Origin: Streptomyces sp. NBC_01264
Lineage (GTDB): Bacteria; Actinomycetota; Actinomycetes; Streptomycetales; Streptomycetaceae
Assembly (NCBI RefSeq): GCF_026340675.1
Contig: NZ_JAPEOX010000002.1
Location: 1,612,001-1,676,000 of the forward strand
Reading direction: 5' to 3'
DNA length: 64,000 bases
The position numbers and the translations under genes are program-made. Below, in pieces: positions 34,870-43,914 of the stretch. The notes beneath the pieces were generated by a model, which saw nothing but the letters and a program-made list of their open reading frames with translations, had not been told where the DNA came from and made no database searches. How positions within the stretch are numbered: position 1 is the stretch's first letter; each line of letters begins with the position of its first letter.

Positions 34870-36651
34870 TCACCCTTCCGGGGTGGACCCGCCGCCGGAA
34901 CCGCCGCCGGTTCCGCCGCCCGTGCCGTCCTCGCGGTCGCGGTTCCTCGACTCCGCCACGCGCCGCAGGCGGGGGTGGCGGGCCGGGCCGTGTTCGGTGA
35001 TGGCGTCGCCGACCATGGCCTTGACCGCGTCCCGCATCCCGTGCAGGGGGTGGTGGCGGACGGGGCCCGCGCCCGGGTCCGCCCGCAGTTCCTTCACCAG
35101 GGCCCAGCACAGGACCAGCATCACCACCACGAAGGGCAGCGCGACCAGGATGGTGGCCGTCTGGAGGGACTTCAGGCCGCCCGCGACGAGGAGTACGGCG
35201 GCCACGGCGGCCATCAGCACGCCCCAGGTGACCACGAGCCAGGTCGGCGGGTGCAGGGAGCCGCGGCTGGTGAGGGAGCCCATGACGAGGGAGGCGGAGT
35301 CGGCGCTGGTGACGAAGTACGTCATCACCAGGAGCATCGCGATCCACGAGGTGACCGTGCCGAGCGGGAGCGCGTCGAGCATCGCGAAGAGCGAGGCCTC
35401 GGTGCCCTCCTTGGCCTTGGCGGCCATGTCGGCGACGCCGGTGGAGTCGAGGCGGATCGCGGTGCCGCCCATGACGCAGAACCAGACGACGGTGGCGCCG
35501 CTGGGGACCAGGAGCACGCCGACGAGGAACTCGCGGATGGTGCGGCCGCGCGAGATGCGGGCGATGAAGGTGCCGACGAAGGGCGCCCAGGAGAGCCACC
35601 ACGCCCAGTAGAAGATCGTCCACGCTCCGAGCCACTCGCTGTCGGTGAAGGCGCCGGTACGGGTGGCCATCGGGAGCAGTTCGTGCAGGTAGCTGCCGAC
35701 GCTCGCCGGGATCACGTCGAGGATGTAGACGGTCGGGCCGAGGACGAAGACGAAGGTCATCAGGGCCGCGGCGAGCACGATGTTGATCGTGCTGAGCCAT
35801 TTGACGCCCTTGTGCAGCCCGGAGAAGGCGGAGAGCACGAAGGCGGCGGACAGCGATCCGATGATGATCAGCTCGACCGTCGTCGAGTCCTCGATGCCGG
35901 TGGTGATGTTGAGGCCCTTGGCCACCTGAAGGGCGCCGAGGCCGAGGCTGGTGGCGGTGCCGAAGACGGTCGCGAAGACGGCGAGCAGATCGATGGCCTT
36001 GCCCTGCCAGCCGTTGGCGCGCTCCTCGCCCATGAGGGGGACGAAGGCGGAGCTGAGGCGGTTGCCGCGGCCCTTGCGGAAGGTCGCGTAGGCGAGCGCG
36101 AGGCCGGCGATGCCGTAGATCGCCCAGGGCGTGAGGGTCCAGTGGAAGAAGGAGTAGTCGAGCGCGGCGCGGGCGGCGTCGCCGGTGCCGGGGGCCGCAC
36201 CCGAGGCCGGGGGCGGGTTCAGGTAGTGGGTGAGCGGCTCGCCCACCCCGTAGAACATCAGCCCGATGCCCATGCCCGCGCTGAACATCATCGCGATCCA
36301 CGCGAGGTTCGTGAACTCCGGCTCCGAGTCGTCCTTGCCGAGGCGGATCCGGCCGAAGCGGCTGATCGCGAGCACGACGCACATGACGAGGAACACATCG
36401 GCGGCGATCACGAAGAGCCACGCGAAGTTGCTCAGCACCCAGGCCAGCGCGCTGCTCGACGCCGAGTCGAAGGAGCTCTTGCCCAGGGCCGCCCATCCGA
36501 CCACGGCCAGGACGCAGACCACTCCGATCACCACGACCGTGAGGTCGGGCGTCCCGTCCGTGCCGTCGGCGCCGCCGGCGCCGCGGCCGGGGCCCGCGGA
36601 CCCGCCACCTGGGGAATCCGGACGTGACTGTTCCAGTGAATCCGTGCTCAT
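34870..36651 (-). CDS. BCCT family betaine/choline/carnitine transporter
   Basis: A 593-residue secondary transporter for osmoprotectants with about twelve TM helices. The BCCT signature is complete: W-T-I-F-Y-W-A-W-W-L-S-W-A-P-F-V-G-T-F in the eighth helix region with the aromatic cage for trimethylammonium groups, and FSAGMGIGLMFYGVGEP (G-M-G-I-G Na+/substrate motif) in the third. The N-terminal ~35 residues and the C-terminal ~60 (rich in R, G) are cytoplasmic and may serve in osmosensing. Which substrate is carried cannot be told from sequence. Confidence 0.94.
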   Translation of the reverse strand: MSTDSLEQSRPDSPGGGSAGPGRGAGGADGTDGTPDLTVVVIGVVCVLAVVGWAALGKSSFDSASSSALAWVLSNFAWLFVIAADVFLVMCVVLAISRFGRIRLGKDDSEPEFTNLAWIAMMFSAGMGIGLMFYGVGEPLTHYLNPPPASGAAPGTGDAARAALDYSFFHWTLTPWAIYGIAGLALAYATFRKGRGNRLSSAFVPLMGEERANGWQGKAIDLLAVFATVFGTATSLGLGALQVAKGLNITTGIEDSTTVELIIIGSLSAAFVLSAFSGLHKGVKWLSTINIVLAAALMTFVFVLGPTVYILDVIPASVGSYLHELLPMATRTGAFTDSEWLGAWTIFYWAWWLSWAPFVGTFIARISRGRTIREFLVGVLLVPSGATVVWFCVMGGTAIRLDSTGVADMAAKAKEGTEASLFAMLDALPLGTVTSWIAMLLVMTYFVTSADSASLVMGSLTSRGSLHPPTWLVVTWGVLMAAVAAVLLVAGGLKSLQTATILVALPFVVVMLVLCWALVKELRADPGAGPVRHHPLHGMRDAVKAMVGDAITEHGPARHPRLRRVAESRNRDREDGTGGGTGGGSGGGSTPEG

Positions 36652-36795
36652 GCGGCCACACTATGCAGGCGTATATCCATATTTAGGGGCATGCCGCGCC
36701 GGGTGTGGCCCAGGCCACGCATGGGCATAGGAGGATCCTCCGGATAGGCTCATGGGTGGCGCGACTGCACTGTTCGATAGCAAGGGATTAGCAAG

Positions 36796-37944
36796 GTGAC
36801 GGACGGAGCAGTAACTGAGACCGCGCGCGTGCTCATCGCCGCGGACAAATTCAAGGGCTCGCTCACGGCCGTTCAGGTCGCGGAGCGGGTCACGGCAGGC
36901 CTTCGCAAGGCCGTACCGGGCGTGGAGATCGAGACCCTCCCCGTCGCGGACGGCGGCGACGGTACGGTCGCGGCCGCTGTGGCGGCCGGTTTCGAACGCC
37001 GGGAGGTACGGGTCACCGGACCGCTCGGTGACCAGGTCACGGCCGCTTTCGCGCTGCGCGAGGGCACCGCGGTGGTCGAGATGGCGGAGGCCTCCGGCCT
37101 CCAGCTGCTGCCGGCGGGTGTCTTCGCCCCGCTGACGGCGACCACCTACGGCTCCGGCGAACTGCTGAAGGCCGCACTCGACGCGGGAGCGCGCTCGATC
37201 GTCTTCGGTGTGGGCGGCAGCGCCACCACCGACGGCGGTGCGGGCATGCTGGCCGCGCTGGGCGCGGTGTTCCTGGACGCGAACGGTGAACCCGTCGGTC
37301 CGGGCGGCGGCGCGCTGGCCGGGCTGGCCTCGGCCGACCTGTCGGGCATCGACCCCCGCATCAAGGAGATCGACTTCGTCCTGGCGAGCGACGTGGACAA
37401 CCCTCTGACGGGTCCGAAGGGCGCTCCGGCGGTCTACGGCCCGCAGAAGGGGGCGTCGCCCGAGGACGTGGCGACGCTGGACGCGGCGCTGGCGCACTTC
37501 GCGGTGGTACTGGAGAAGTCGATCGGCTCCCTGGCCGCCGAGGCCGCGGTGTCGCCCGGCGCGGGCGGAGCGGGCGGCATCGGCTACGGGGCCCTGCTGC
37601 TCGGTGCCTCGTTCCGCCCCGGCATCGAGCTGATGCTGGAGGTGCTCGGCTTCGCGCCGGCGCTGGAGCGGGCCACGCTGGTCATCACCGGTGAGGGTTC
37701 GCTGGACGAGCAGACCCTCCACGGCAAGGCTCCGGCCGGTGTCGCGGCGGCGGCCCGTGCGGCGGGCAAGCCGGTGGTGGCGGTCTGCGGCCGGCTGCTG
37801 CTGACGCAGGAGGCGCTCGAGGCGGCGGGGATCCGGAAGGCCTACCCGCTCACGGATCTGGAGCCGGATCCGGCGGTGTCCATCCCGAACGCGGGGCCGC
37901 TGCTCGAGCGGGTCGCGGAGATCATCGCGGGCGACGTCCTCTGA
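36796..37944 (+). CDS. Glycerate kinase (GlxK type)
   Basis: ATP-dependent phosphorylation of D-glycerate (type I/GlxK family, usually giving 2-phosphoglycerate). The 382-residue protein begins with the family signature VLIAADKFKGSLTAVQVAERV and contains LPVADGGDGTVAA, FGVGGSATTDGGAGMLAALGA and LDEQTLHGKAPAGVA. GTG start at 36796 directly follows AAGG; spacing is short and an internal start is not obvious. It is monocistronic, divergent from the BCCT gene, and ends at a strong stem-loop. It would feed glycerate from glyoxylate metabolism into glycolysis. Confidence 0.93.
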   Translation: MTDGAVTETARVLIAADKFKGSLTAVQVAERVTAGLRKAVPGVEIETLPVADGGDGTVAAAVAAGFERREVRVTGPLGDQVTAAFALREGTAVVEMAEASGLQLLPAGVFAPLTATTYGSGELLKAALDAGARSIVFGVGGSATTDGGAGMLAALGAVFLDANGEPVGPGGGALAGLASADLSGIDPRIKEIDFVLASDVDNPLTGPKGAPAVYGPQKGASPEDVATLDAALAHFAVVLEKSIGSLAAEAAVSPGAGGAGGIGYGALLLGASFRPGIELMLEVLGFAPALERATLVITGEGSLDEQTLHGKAPAGVAAAARAAGKPVVAVCGRLLLTQEALEAAGIRKAYPLTDLEPDPAVSIPNAGPLLERVAEIIAGDVL

Positions 37945-37961
37945 CGAGGCGTCCGCCCTGC

Positions 37962-38002
37962 CCGGAGGCCCGGATCCCCTGACGGGGGGTCCGGGCCTCC
38001 GG
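37962..38002 (+). terminator. Terminator after the glycerate kinase gene
   Basis: CCGGAGGCCCGGATCCCC (37962-37979) pairs with GGGGGGTCCGGGCCTCCGG (37984-38002) across a TGAC loop; 17 bases after the stop. Confidence 0.8.
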
Positions 38003-38041
38003 CGTTCCCGGTCCTCGGGGCAGGGCGGCCCTGCGGGGCTG

Positions 38042-38132
38042 TCCCCTACCCGCCCTTCCACCGTTCCCCGGGCTGCGCCCGGACCCCTCCTGGGGCTGCG
38101 CCCCAGGGAACGGTGGAAGGGCGGGTAGGGGA
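38042..38132. repeat. Perfect 27-bp inverted repeat, dispersed repeat copy
   Basis: The 27 bases at 38042-38068 (TCCCCTACCCGCCCTTCCAC and seven more) are exactly complementary to 38106-38132. The 37-base loop contains a second stem (GGGGCGCAGCCCC-like). The left arm and its continuation CGGGCTnCGCCCGGACCCC also occur at 30031-30076. It lies between the glycerate kinase terminator and the convergent isochorismatase-like gene. Confidence 0.85.
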
Positions 38133-38166
38133 ACTCCGCCCCGCGCAGCGGCACACCGCGGCAGGG

Positions 38167-38829
38167 TCAGGCCCGCGCAGCGGCCGGAGCCGCGGTGCGG
38201 GCCGCGGTCACGAGTTCCGCGGTGGTGACGATCCGGGCGAAGTCGCCGCCCTGGAGGTTGACCGCGGTCGCCGTGGCGAGCTGGTCCGCCGTCAGGCGGG
38301 GTGCGCCCGGGCCCGGTCCGGCGGCCAGGTCGAAGGTGTGCGTGGCATCGAGCGGCACGAGGACCTCGTACCCCAGGTTCCCCGCCATCCGGGCCGTGGT
38401 CTCGACGCACATGTTCGTCTGGATGCCGGCGACGACGAGCTGACCGACACCCTGGGCGGTGAGCCAGTCGGCCAGGTCCGGGGTGCCGTAGAAGGAGGAG
38501 TTCACGGACTTCGTGATGTGCAGCGCGGCCCCGTCGGCCCGCTCGGCGACGAACTCCTTGAAGGCGTAACCGGGCTGGTCCGGCGCCAGGACCGAGCCGG
38601 GGGTACGGGAAGCGTGCTGCACGAGCACGACCGGGCGGCCGGTCTGCTCCCAGGCGTCCATCAGCGCGGCGATGTTCTCCTCGGCGGCGGGGTTGTTGCG
38701 CGGCCCCCAGAAGTCGGAGTCGTCGAAGCCCTGTTGGACGTCGATGACGAGCAGGGCGCTGTTCGCCGCGATCTCGGTGTCGTTCACGGTGTCGTTCTCG
38801 GTGTCGATCACGGTCTCGTTCGTCGTCAT
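38167..38829 (-). CDS. Isochorismatase-like cysteine hydrolase
   Basis: A 220-residue cysteine hydrolase. The triad is visible: aspartate in LLVIDVQQGF, lysine in HITKSVNSSFYGT, and nucleophile cysteine in IQTNMCVETTAR. Members hydrolyse isochorismate, nicotinamide, or carbamoyl amides; the lack of metal-binding residues of pyrazinamidases means the substrate is open. The N terminus has a T/N/D repeat (NETVIDTENDTVNDTE) not part of the fold. It is divergent from the GlxA-type regulator at 39026, a common pairing for amidase-like hydrolases. Confidence 0.9.
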   Translation of the reverse strand: MTTNETVIDTENDTVNDTEIAANSALLVIDVQQGFDDSDFWGPRNNPAAEENIAALMDAWEQTGRPVVLVQHASRTPGSVLAPDQPGYAFKEFVAERADGAALHITKSVNSSFYGTPDLADWLTAQGVGQLVVAGIQTNMCVETTARMAGNLGYEVLVPLDATHTFDLAAGPGPGAPRLTADQLATATAVNLQGGDFARIVTTAELVTAARTAAPAAARA

Positions 38830-39025
38830 GCCCTCATCCTGGGCGGCCGGCGTCCCTCGAACCAGTGCCGACCGGCCCACGAACCGATGGGATCCTGCCA
38901 CCGTGGCAGTTCGGGCCCGGCGAACTCCGCAGCGGGGCTCCGCCCCAGGTCGGGGGCCTCGCGGCGGCATCCGCCGGGGGTCCGGCCCTCCCCTTCGGCC
39001 GGACCTGCGTGGCAGACTCTCGGCC

Positions 39026-40093
39026 ATGCACCGCGTCGCGATCGTCGTCCAGCCCGGCATCCGCGCTTTCGACCTGGCCGTCATCACCGAGGTCTGGGGG
39101 CACGACCGCGGCCACCGCGGGGTACCGCCCTTCGAGCTGCGCCGGTGCGCCCTCGCCACCGGCCCGATCCCGCTCCCCGGCGGGCTCTCCCTGACCCCGG
39201 ACCGCGGGCTCGACTGGCTCGCCACCGCCGACCTCGTCGTGGTCCCCGCGCTGGACCGGCCCTGTGATCTGACGCCCGAGCCGGTCCTCGCCGCCCTGCG
39301 GGACGCCCACGCCCGGGGCATCCCCGTGGCCGCCCTGTGCGCCGGGGCCTTCATTCTCGCCGAGGCCGGGCTGCTGGCGGGCCGCCGGGCCGTGACGCAC
39401 TGGTCGCTGGCCCCGGCGCTGGCGGGCCGGTACCCCGCCGTGCGCGTCGAGGAGGCCCCGCTCTACGTCGGGGACGACGGGCTGTGGACCTCCGCCGGAG
39501 TCGCCTCCGGCATCGACCTCTGCCTGCACCTGGTCCGCGAGGCCCACGGCTCCGAGGCCGCCGCGGCCATCGCCCGCGCGATGGTGACCGGCCCCTTCCG
39601 CACCGGCGAGCACGCCCAGTACCTGGACCGCCCGACCCCGCTCGCCGACCGGACCGCCGAGGCACTGGCCCTCGTACGGGAGCGGGCGCTCGGGCGGCTG
39701 CACGAGGCGCTGGACGTGGCCACCCTGGCCCGGTGGGCCGGGATGTCACCGCGCTCCTTCGCCCGGCACTTCGCCGCGGCCACCGGAACCACCCCGCACA
39801 AATGGCTCCTGGGCCACCGCCTGGACGAAGCCCGCAAACTGCTGGAGCGCACCGATCATCCGGTCACCGAGGTGGCCCGGCGGGCGGGATTCGCCAGCGA
39901 GGTCACCTTCCGCCAGCACTTCACCTCGTACGTCGGCACGAGCCCCCGTGCGTACCGCGCGGCCGCCACCGCACCAGGACCCCCAGGACCCCCAGGACCC
40001 CTGGGGCCCCTGGGGCCCCTGGGGCCCCTGGGGCCCCTGGGGCCCCTGGGGCCTCCCCCAAACCACGCCGACAGTGTTAGAAATGGCTCATGA
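39026..40093 (+). CDS. GlxA family transcriptional regulator with collagen-like tail
   Basis: A 355-residue regulator with an N-terminal DJ-1/PfpI-like domain (AIVVQPGIRAFDLAVITEVWG; VAALCAGAFILAEAGLL, where the cysteine sits in the C-A-G-A-F elbow) and a C-terminal AraC HTH (LARWAGMSPRSFARHF; VTEVARRAGFASEVTFRQHF). The last ~45 residues include a G-P-L/G-P-P repeat encoded by a 9-bp tandem array. It is divergent from the isochorismatase-like gene and probably regulates it. The last codons overlap the start of the next gene (ATGA). Confidence 0.92.
   Translation: MHRVAIVVQPGIRAFDLAVITEVWGHDRGHRGVPPFELRRCALATGPIPLPGGLSLTPDRGLDWLATADLVVVPALDRPCDLTPEPVLAALRDAHARGIPVAALCAGAFILAEAGLLAGRRAVTHWSLAPALAGRYPAVRVEEAPLYVGDDGLWTSAGVASGIDLCLHLVREAHGSEAAAAIARAMVTGPFRTGEHAQYLDRPTPLADRTAEALALVRERALGRLHEALDVATLARWAGMSPRSFARHFAAATGTTPHKWLLGHRLDEARKLLERTDHPVTEVARRAGFASEVTFRQHFTSYVGTSPRAYRAAATAPGPPGPPGPLGPLGPLGPLGPLGPLGPPPNHADSVRNGS
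40001..40054 (+). repeat. 9-bp tandem repeat in the GlxA-type gene
   Basis: Six units of CTGGGGCCC, preceded by about three units of the related GGACCCCCA. Multiples of nine keep the frame and lengthen or shorten a P-L-G (collagen-like) stretch in the protein. Confidence 0.9.
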
Positions 40094-42915
40094 CCGGACG
40101 TTTTGGCCTAGCCAGGGGCTCCGAGGGAGCGCCCGAGGACAGGCCCCCGCCCGAGGACGGGTCCCCACCCGGAACCGGGCCCGGACGCTCCCGGCTGTCC
40201 GCGCACCTCTCGCTCGGTGCCCGTAGCGTCGCCGGCCAGGTCTTCGCCCTTCAGGCCGTCCTCGTGCTGGTGCTGATCACGGCCGCCGCCACGGCCCTGT
40301 TCGTCCAGGCCCGGTACGACAGTCAGCGCGACGCCCGCAACCGCTCACTCGCCGCCGCCGAGGCCTTCGCGCACGCCCCCGGCCTCCCGGCGGCCCTGGA
40401 GTCCGCCGATCCCACGGCCGCGCTCCAGCCGCTGGCCGAGGGCGCCCGCCGGGGCTCGGGCGTCGACTTCATCGCCGTCATGACCACCGACGGGATCCGG
40501 TTCACCGACTCCCAGCCCGAGCTGATCGGGCAACGCGCCACCGGCGACCTCTCCCGCGCCGCGGCCGGGCAGGCCTTCACCGAGACCTTCGAGGGGAAGC
40601 CGAGCGACGTGGTCCGCGCCGTGGTCCCCGTACGGGACTCCGCGGGCGCGGTGGTCGGCCTGGTCGCCACCGGCATCGAGGTCGAGAACGTCGGCGACGT
40701 GGTGGAGGCCCAGCTGCCCCTGCTCCTCGGCGCGGCCACCGGCGCCCTGCTGCTGGGCACCGGCGGCGCGGCCCTCGTCAGCCGCCGGCTGCGGCGCCAG
40801 ACCCGGGGCCTCGGCGAGGCCGAGATGACCCGGATGAACGAACACCACGAGGCGGTCCTGCACGCCGTCCGCGAGGGCGTCCTGATCATCGACGCCGAAG
40901 GCCGGCTGCTGCTCGCCAACGACGAGGCCCGCCGCCTCCTCGACCTGCCCGCCGACGCCGAGCTGCGGCACGTGGGCGAGCTCGGCCTCGATCCGCCGAC
41001 GGCCGCGCTGCTGGCCTCCGGGCGGGCCGCCACCGACGAGGTCCACCGGTCGGGCGACCGGCTCCTCGCCGTGAACGTCCGCCCGACCAAGCCCCACGGG
41101 GGCCGCCCGACGGGCACCGTGACCACCCTGCGGGACTCCACCGAGCTCGCCGCGCTCTCCGGCCGGGCCGCGGTCGCCCGCGACCGCCTCCAGCTGCTCT
41201 ACGACGCCGGTGTGCGCATCGGTACCACCCTGGACGTGGTGCGCACCGCCGAGGAGCTCTCCGAGGTCGCCGTCCCGCGGTTCGCGGACTTCGTCACCGT
41301 CGAGCTGCTGGAGCCGGTGCTGCGCGGGGAGGAGCCCGGCGGCGGGGCGCACACCGAGATGCACCGGGCCGCCATCAGCGGGATCCGCGTCGATTCGCCG
41401 CTCCAGCCGGTGGGCGACGTGATCCGCTTCGTGGTGCCGACCGCGCCGATGGCGGCGGCCCTGGACGCCGGGCGGGCGGTGCTCGCGTCCGATCTGAACA
41501 CCGCCTTCGGCTGGCGGGCCCAGGACCACGACGGCACCCGGGTGGCGCTGGAGTACGGGCTGCACTCGCTGATCTGCGTACCGCTCCAGGCCCGTGGGGT
41601 GGTGCTCGGCATGGCCAACTTCTGGCGGGCCGACACCCCCGAGCCCTTCGACGGGGAGGACCTGTCCTTCGCCGAGGAGCTGGCGGCGCGGGCCGCGGTC
41701 TCCATCGACAACGCCCGCCGCTTCACGCGCGAGCACGCGGTGGCGGTGACCCTCCAGCGCAGTCTGCTGCCGCGGGTGCTGCCCGATCTGAGCGCCGTGG
41801 ACGTCGCCTTCCGGTACCTACCCGCGAAGGCGGGGGTGGGCGGGGACTGGTTCGACGTGATCCCGCTCGCCGGGACCCGGGTCGCGCTGGTCGTCGGCGA
41901 CGTGGTGGGGCACGGGGTGCACGCCGCCGCCACCATGGGCCGGCTGCGGACCGCCGTGCACAATTTCTCCACCCTCGACCTGCCGCCCGACGAGCTGCTG
42001 GGCCACCTCGACGAGCTGATCGACCGGATCGACCAGGACGAGTCCTCGGCCGACGAGGGCGCCGGGGAGGGCGAGTCCGCGGGCGTCACCGGCGCCACCT
42101 GCCTCTACGCGGTGTACGACCCGGTGTCCGGCCGCTGCACGATGGCCAGCGCGGGCCACCCCGGCCCGGCCCTGGTCGGGCCCGACGGCGGGGTCGAGTA
42201 CCCCGAGCTGCCGATCGGGCTGCCGCTGGGCGTCGGCGGGATGCCCTTCGAGGCGGTGGAGCTGAAGCTGCCCGAGGAGAGCCGGCTCGTGCTGTTCACC
42301 GACGGGCTGCTGGAGGACCGCGACCGGGACTTCGACACCGGACTGGCCCTGCTCACCGAGGCCCTGTCCCGGCCGGACCGCAGCCCCGACCAGGCCTGCG
42401 CCGACGTCCTGGCCGCGCTGCTGTTCCCGGCGCCGAGCGATGACATCGCGCTGCTCATCGCCGACACCCGGCGGCTCCCGGCCGACCGGATCGCGGAGTG
42501 GGAGGTGCTCCCGGACCCCTCGGACGTGTCCCGGGTCCGCCGGGCGGGCTCCGCGCAGCTCACCGCGTGGGGCCTGGGGGACGTCACCTTCACCGCCGAG
42601 CTCATCCTGAGCGAGCTGATCACCAACGCCATCCGCTACGGGACCCCGCCGATCCGGGTCCGGCTGCTCCGGGACCGCACCCTGATCTGCGAGATCTCCG
42701 ACGGCAGCAGCACCTCGCCGCACCTGCGCTACGCCGCCACCACCGACGAGGGCGGACGCGGCCTGTTCCTCGTCGCCCAGTACGCGGAGCGCTGGGGCAC
42801 CCGCTACACGGACCGCGGCAAGGTGATCTGGGCGGAGCTCCCCCTGACGGGCGCGGGGGAGCCGGCGCCCCCGGCCGTCGTGGACCTGGACGCCCTGGAG
42901 GACCTGGCCTGGTAG
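40090..42915 (+). CDS. Membrane sensor PP2C (SpoIIE) phosphatase with PAS, GAF and kinase-like domains
   Basis: A 941-residue signalling protein. Order: cytoplasmic N terminus; TM helix (~46-72, VLVLVLITAAATALFV); extracytoplasmic PAS/CitA-like sensor (~75-205, FIAVMTTDGIRFTDSQPELIGQ, typical of DcuS/CitA); TM helix (~207-230); PAS (~250-355, AVREGVLIIDAEGRLLLAND); GAF (~365-545); PP2C/SpoIIE (~565-785, AGVGGDWFDVIPL, VGDVVGHGVHAAATM, FTDGLLEDRDRDFD, SDDIALLIAD metal aspartates); HATPase_c (~800-920, ILSELITNAIRYGTPPIRVRL with N-box, DEGGRGLFLV). It probably dephosphorylates an anti-sigma-factor antagonist and its ATPase part can act as anti-sigma kinase. The start overlaps the regulator gene by four bases. 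Confidence 0.95.
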   Translation: MTGRFGLARGSEGAPEDRPPPEDGSPPGTGPGRSRLSAHLSLGARSVAGQVFALQAVLVLVLITAAATALFVQARYDSQRDARNRSLAAAEAFAHAPGLPAALESADPTAALQPLAEGARRGSGVDFIAVMTTDGIRFTDSQPELIGQRATGDLSRAAAGQAFTETFEGKPSDVVRAVVPVRDSAGAVVGLVATGIEVENVGDVVEAQLPLLLGAATGALLLGTGGAALVSRRLRRQTRGLGEAEMTRMNEHHEAVLHAVREGVLIIDAEGRLLLANDEARRLLDLPADAELRHVGELGLDPPTAALLASGRAATDEVHRSGDRLLAVNVRPTKPHGGRPTGTVTTLRDSTELAALSGRAAVARDRLQLLYDAGVRIGTTLDVVRTAEELSEVAVPRFADFVTVELLEPVLRGEEPGGGAHTEMHRAAISGIRVDSPLQPVGDVIRFVVPTAPMAAALDAGRAVLASDLNTAFGWRAQDHDGTRVALEYGLHSLICVPLQARGVVLGMANFWRADTPEPFDGEDLSFAEELAARAAVSIDNARRFTREHAVAVTLQRSLLPRVLPDLSAVDVAFRYLPAKAGVGGDWFDVIPLAGTRVALVVGDVVGHGVHAAATMGRLRTAVHNFSTLDLPPDELLGHLDELIDRIDQDESSADEGAGEGESAGVTGATCLYAVYDPVSGRCTMASAGHPGPALVGPDGGVEYPELPIGLPLGVGGMPFEAVELKLPEESRLVLFTDGLLEDRDRDFDTGLALLTEALSRPDRSPDQACADVLAALLFPAPSDDIALLIADTRRLPADRIAEWEVLPDPSDVSRVRRAGSAQLTAWGLGDVTFTAELILSELITNAIRYGTPPIRVRLLRDRTLICEISDGSSTSPHLRYAATTDEGGRGLFLVAQYAERWGTRYTDRGKVIWAELPLTGAGEPAPPAVVDLDALEDLAW

Positions 42916-42930
42916 CGGGGGCGGATCGGC

Positions 42931-43914
42931 CTAGGTGTATTGACCCGCGGCGTTGTTCACGCGGCTGATGGGTGGCTTGCCTGCGAGCGCGGTGTGGCAG
43001 CGGTGGTGGTTGTAGGTGTGGAGGAGGTCTGCCAGCGCTGCTGTCCGCTCGTCGTTGGAGGTGTAGGGCCGCAGGTAGGCCCATTCGTCGAGGAGGGTGC
43101 GGTTGAAGCGTTCGACCTTGCCGTTGGTCTGGGGCCGGTAGGGCCTGATCTTCTTGTGGGTGATGCCGGCTGAGGCCAGGGTCTGGGTGAACAGCCTGGA
43201 CTTGTAGCAGGCGCCGTTGTCCGTCAGGACGCGTTCGACGGTGATGCCGTGGGCGGCGAAGAAGGTGTTGGCCCGCTGCCAGAACCCGGCGGCGGTGTCC
43301 TGCCGCTCGTCGGCCAGGACCTCGCTGTAGGCGAGGCGGGAGTGGTCGTCCACGGCGGAGTGGATGTAGGAGTAGCCGATCACCGGCGTGCTGCTTCTGC
43401 GCTGGTCGGTGGTGGCTTGCCGGTTGCGGTCGCCGGCTGTCCGGCCCACGGCCCGCCATCCGCCGCCGTCGGGGATGTTGCCGAGTTTCTTGATGTCGAC
43501 GTGAACGAGTTCGCCTGGCCGGTCGCGTTCGTAGCGGCGGACCGGCTCGCCGGTGGGCCGGTCCAGCCAGGCCAGGCGGTGCAGGCCGTGCCGGACCAGG
43601 ATCCGGTGCACGGTTGAGGCGGGCAGGTCGAGGATCGGCCCGATCCGGGCAGGGCCGAGCTTGCGGCTTCGCCGGAGTTCACAGACCCGGGCTTCGACCG
43701 CGGCGGGTGTCCGGTGGGGTGTCGTGCGCGGGCGGCTGGAACGGTCGGCCAGTCCCGCGTCGCCTTCCGTGCGCCAGCGTCGGACCCCTTTGTGAGCGGT
43801 GGCCCTGGATATGCCCATCTCGGCCGCGACATGCGCGACAGGGCGGCCGGAGCCGACACGTTCGACCAGCAGTCGCCTACCGAAGACGGTCAGCCGGGCA
43901 TTACGGTGGGACAC
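42931..43914 (-). CDS. IS481-family transposase
   Basis: A 327-residue DDE transposase. N-terminal HTH (GRPVAHVAAEMGISRATAHKGVRRW) and a second helix-turn-helix (STVHRILVRHGLHRL) precede the rve integrase core with catalytic aspartates in GELVHVDIKKLG and VLTDNGACYKS and glutamate in NGKVERFNRTLLDEW. GTG at 43914 has GGAGG five bases upstream. The reading frame runs through the terminal repeat and ends at the TAG of the flanking CTAG (42931-42933), so the stop codon comes from the target. All catalytic residues are present, so it may be active. Confidence 0.93.
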   Translation of the reverse strand: MSHRNARLTVFGRRLLVERVGSGRPVAHVAAEMGISRATAHKGVRRWRTEGDAGLADRSSRPRTTPHRTPAAVEARVCELRRSRKLGPARIGPILDLPASTVHRILVRHGLHRLAWLDRPTGEPVRRYERDRPGELVHVDIKKLGNIPDGGGWRAVGRTAGDRNRQATTDQRRSSTPVIGYSYIHSAVDDHSRLAYSEVLADERQDTAAGFWQRANTFFAAHGITVERVLTDNGACYKSRLFTQTLASAGITHKKIRPYRPQTNGKVERFNRTLLDEWAYLRPYTSNDERTAALADLLHTYNHHRCHTALAGKPPISRVNNAAGQYT

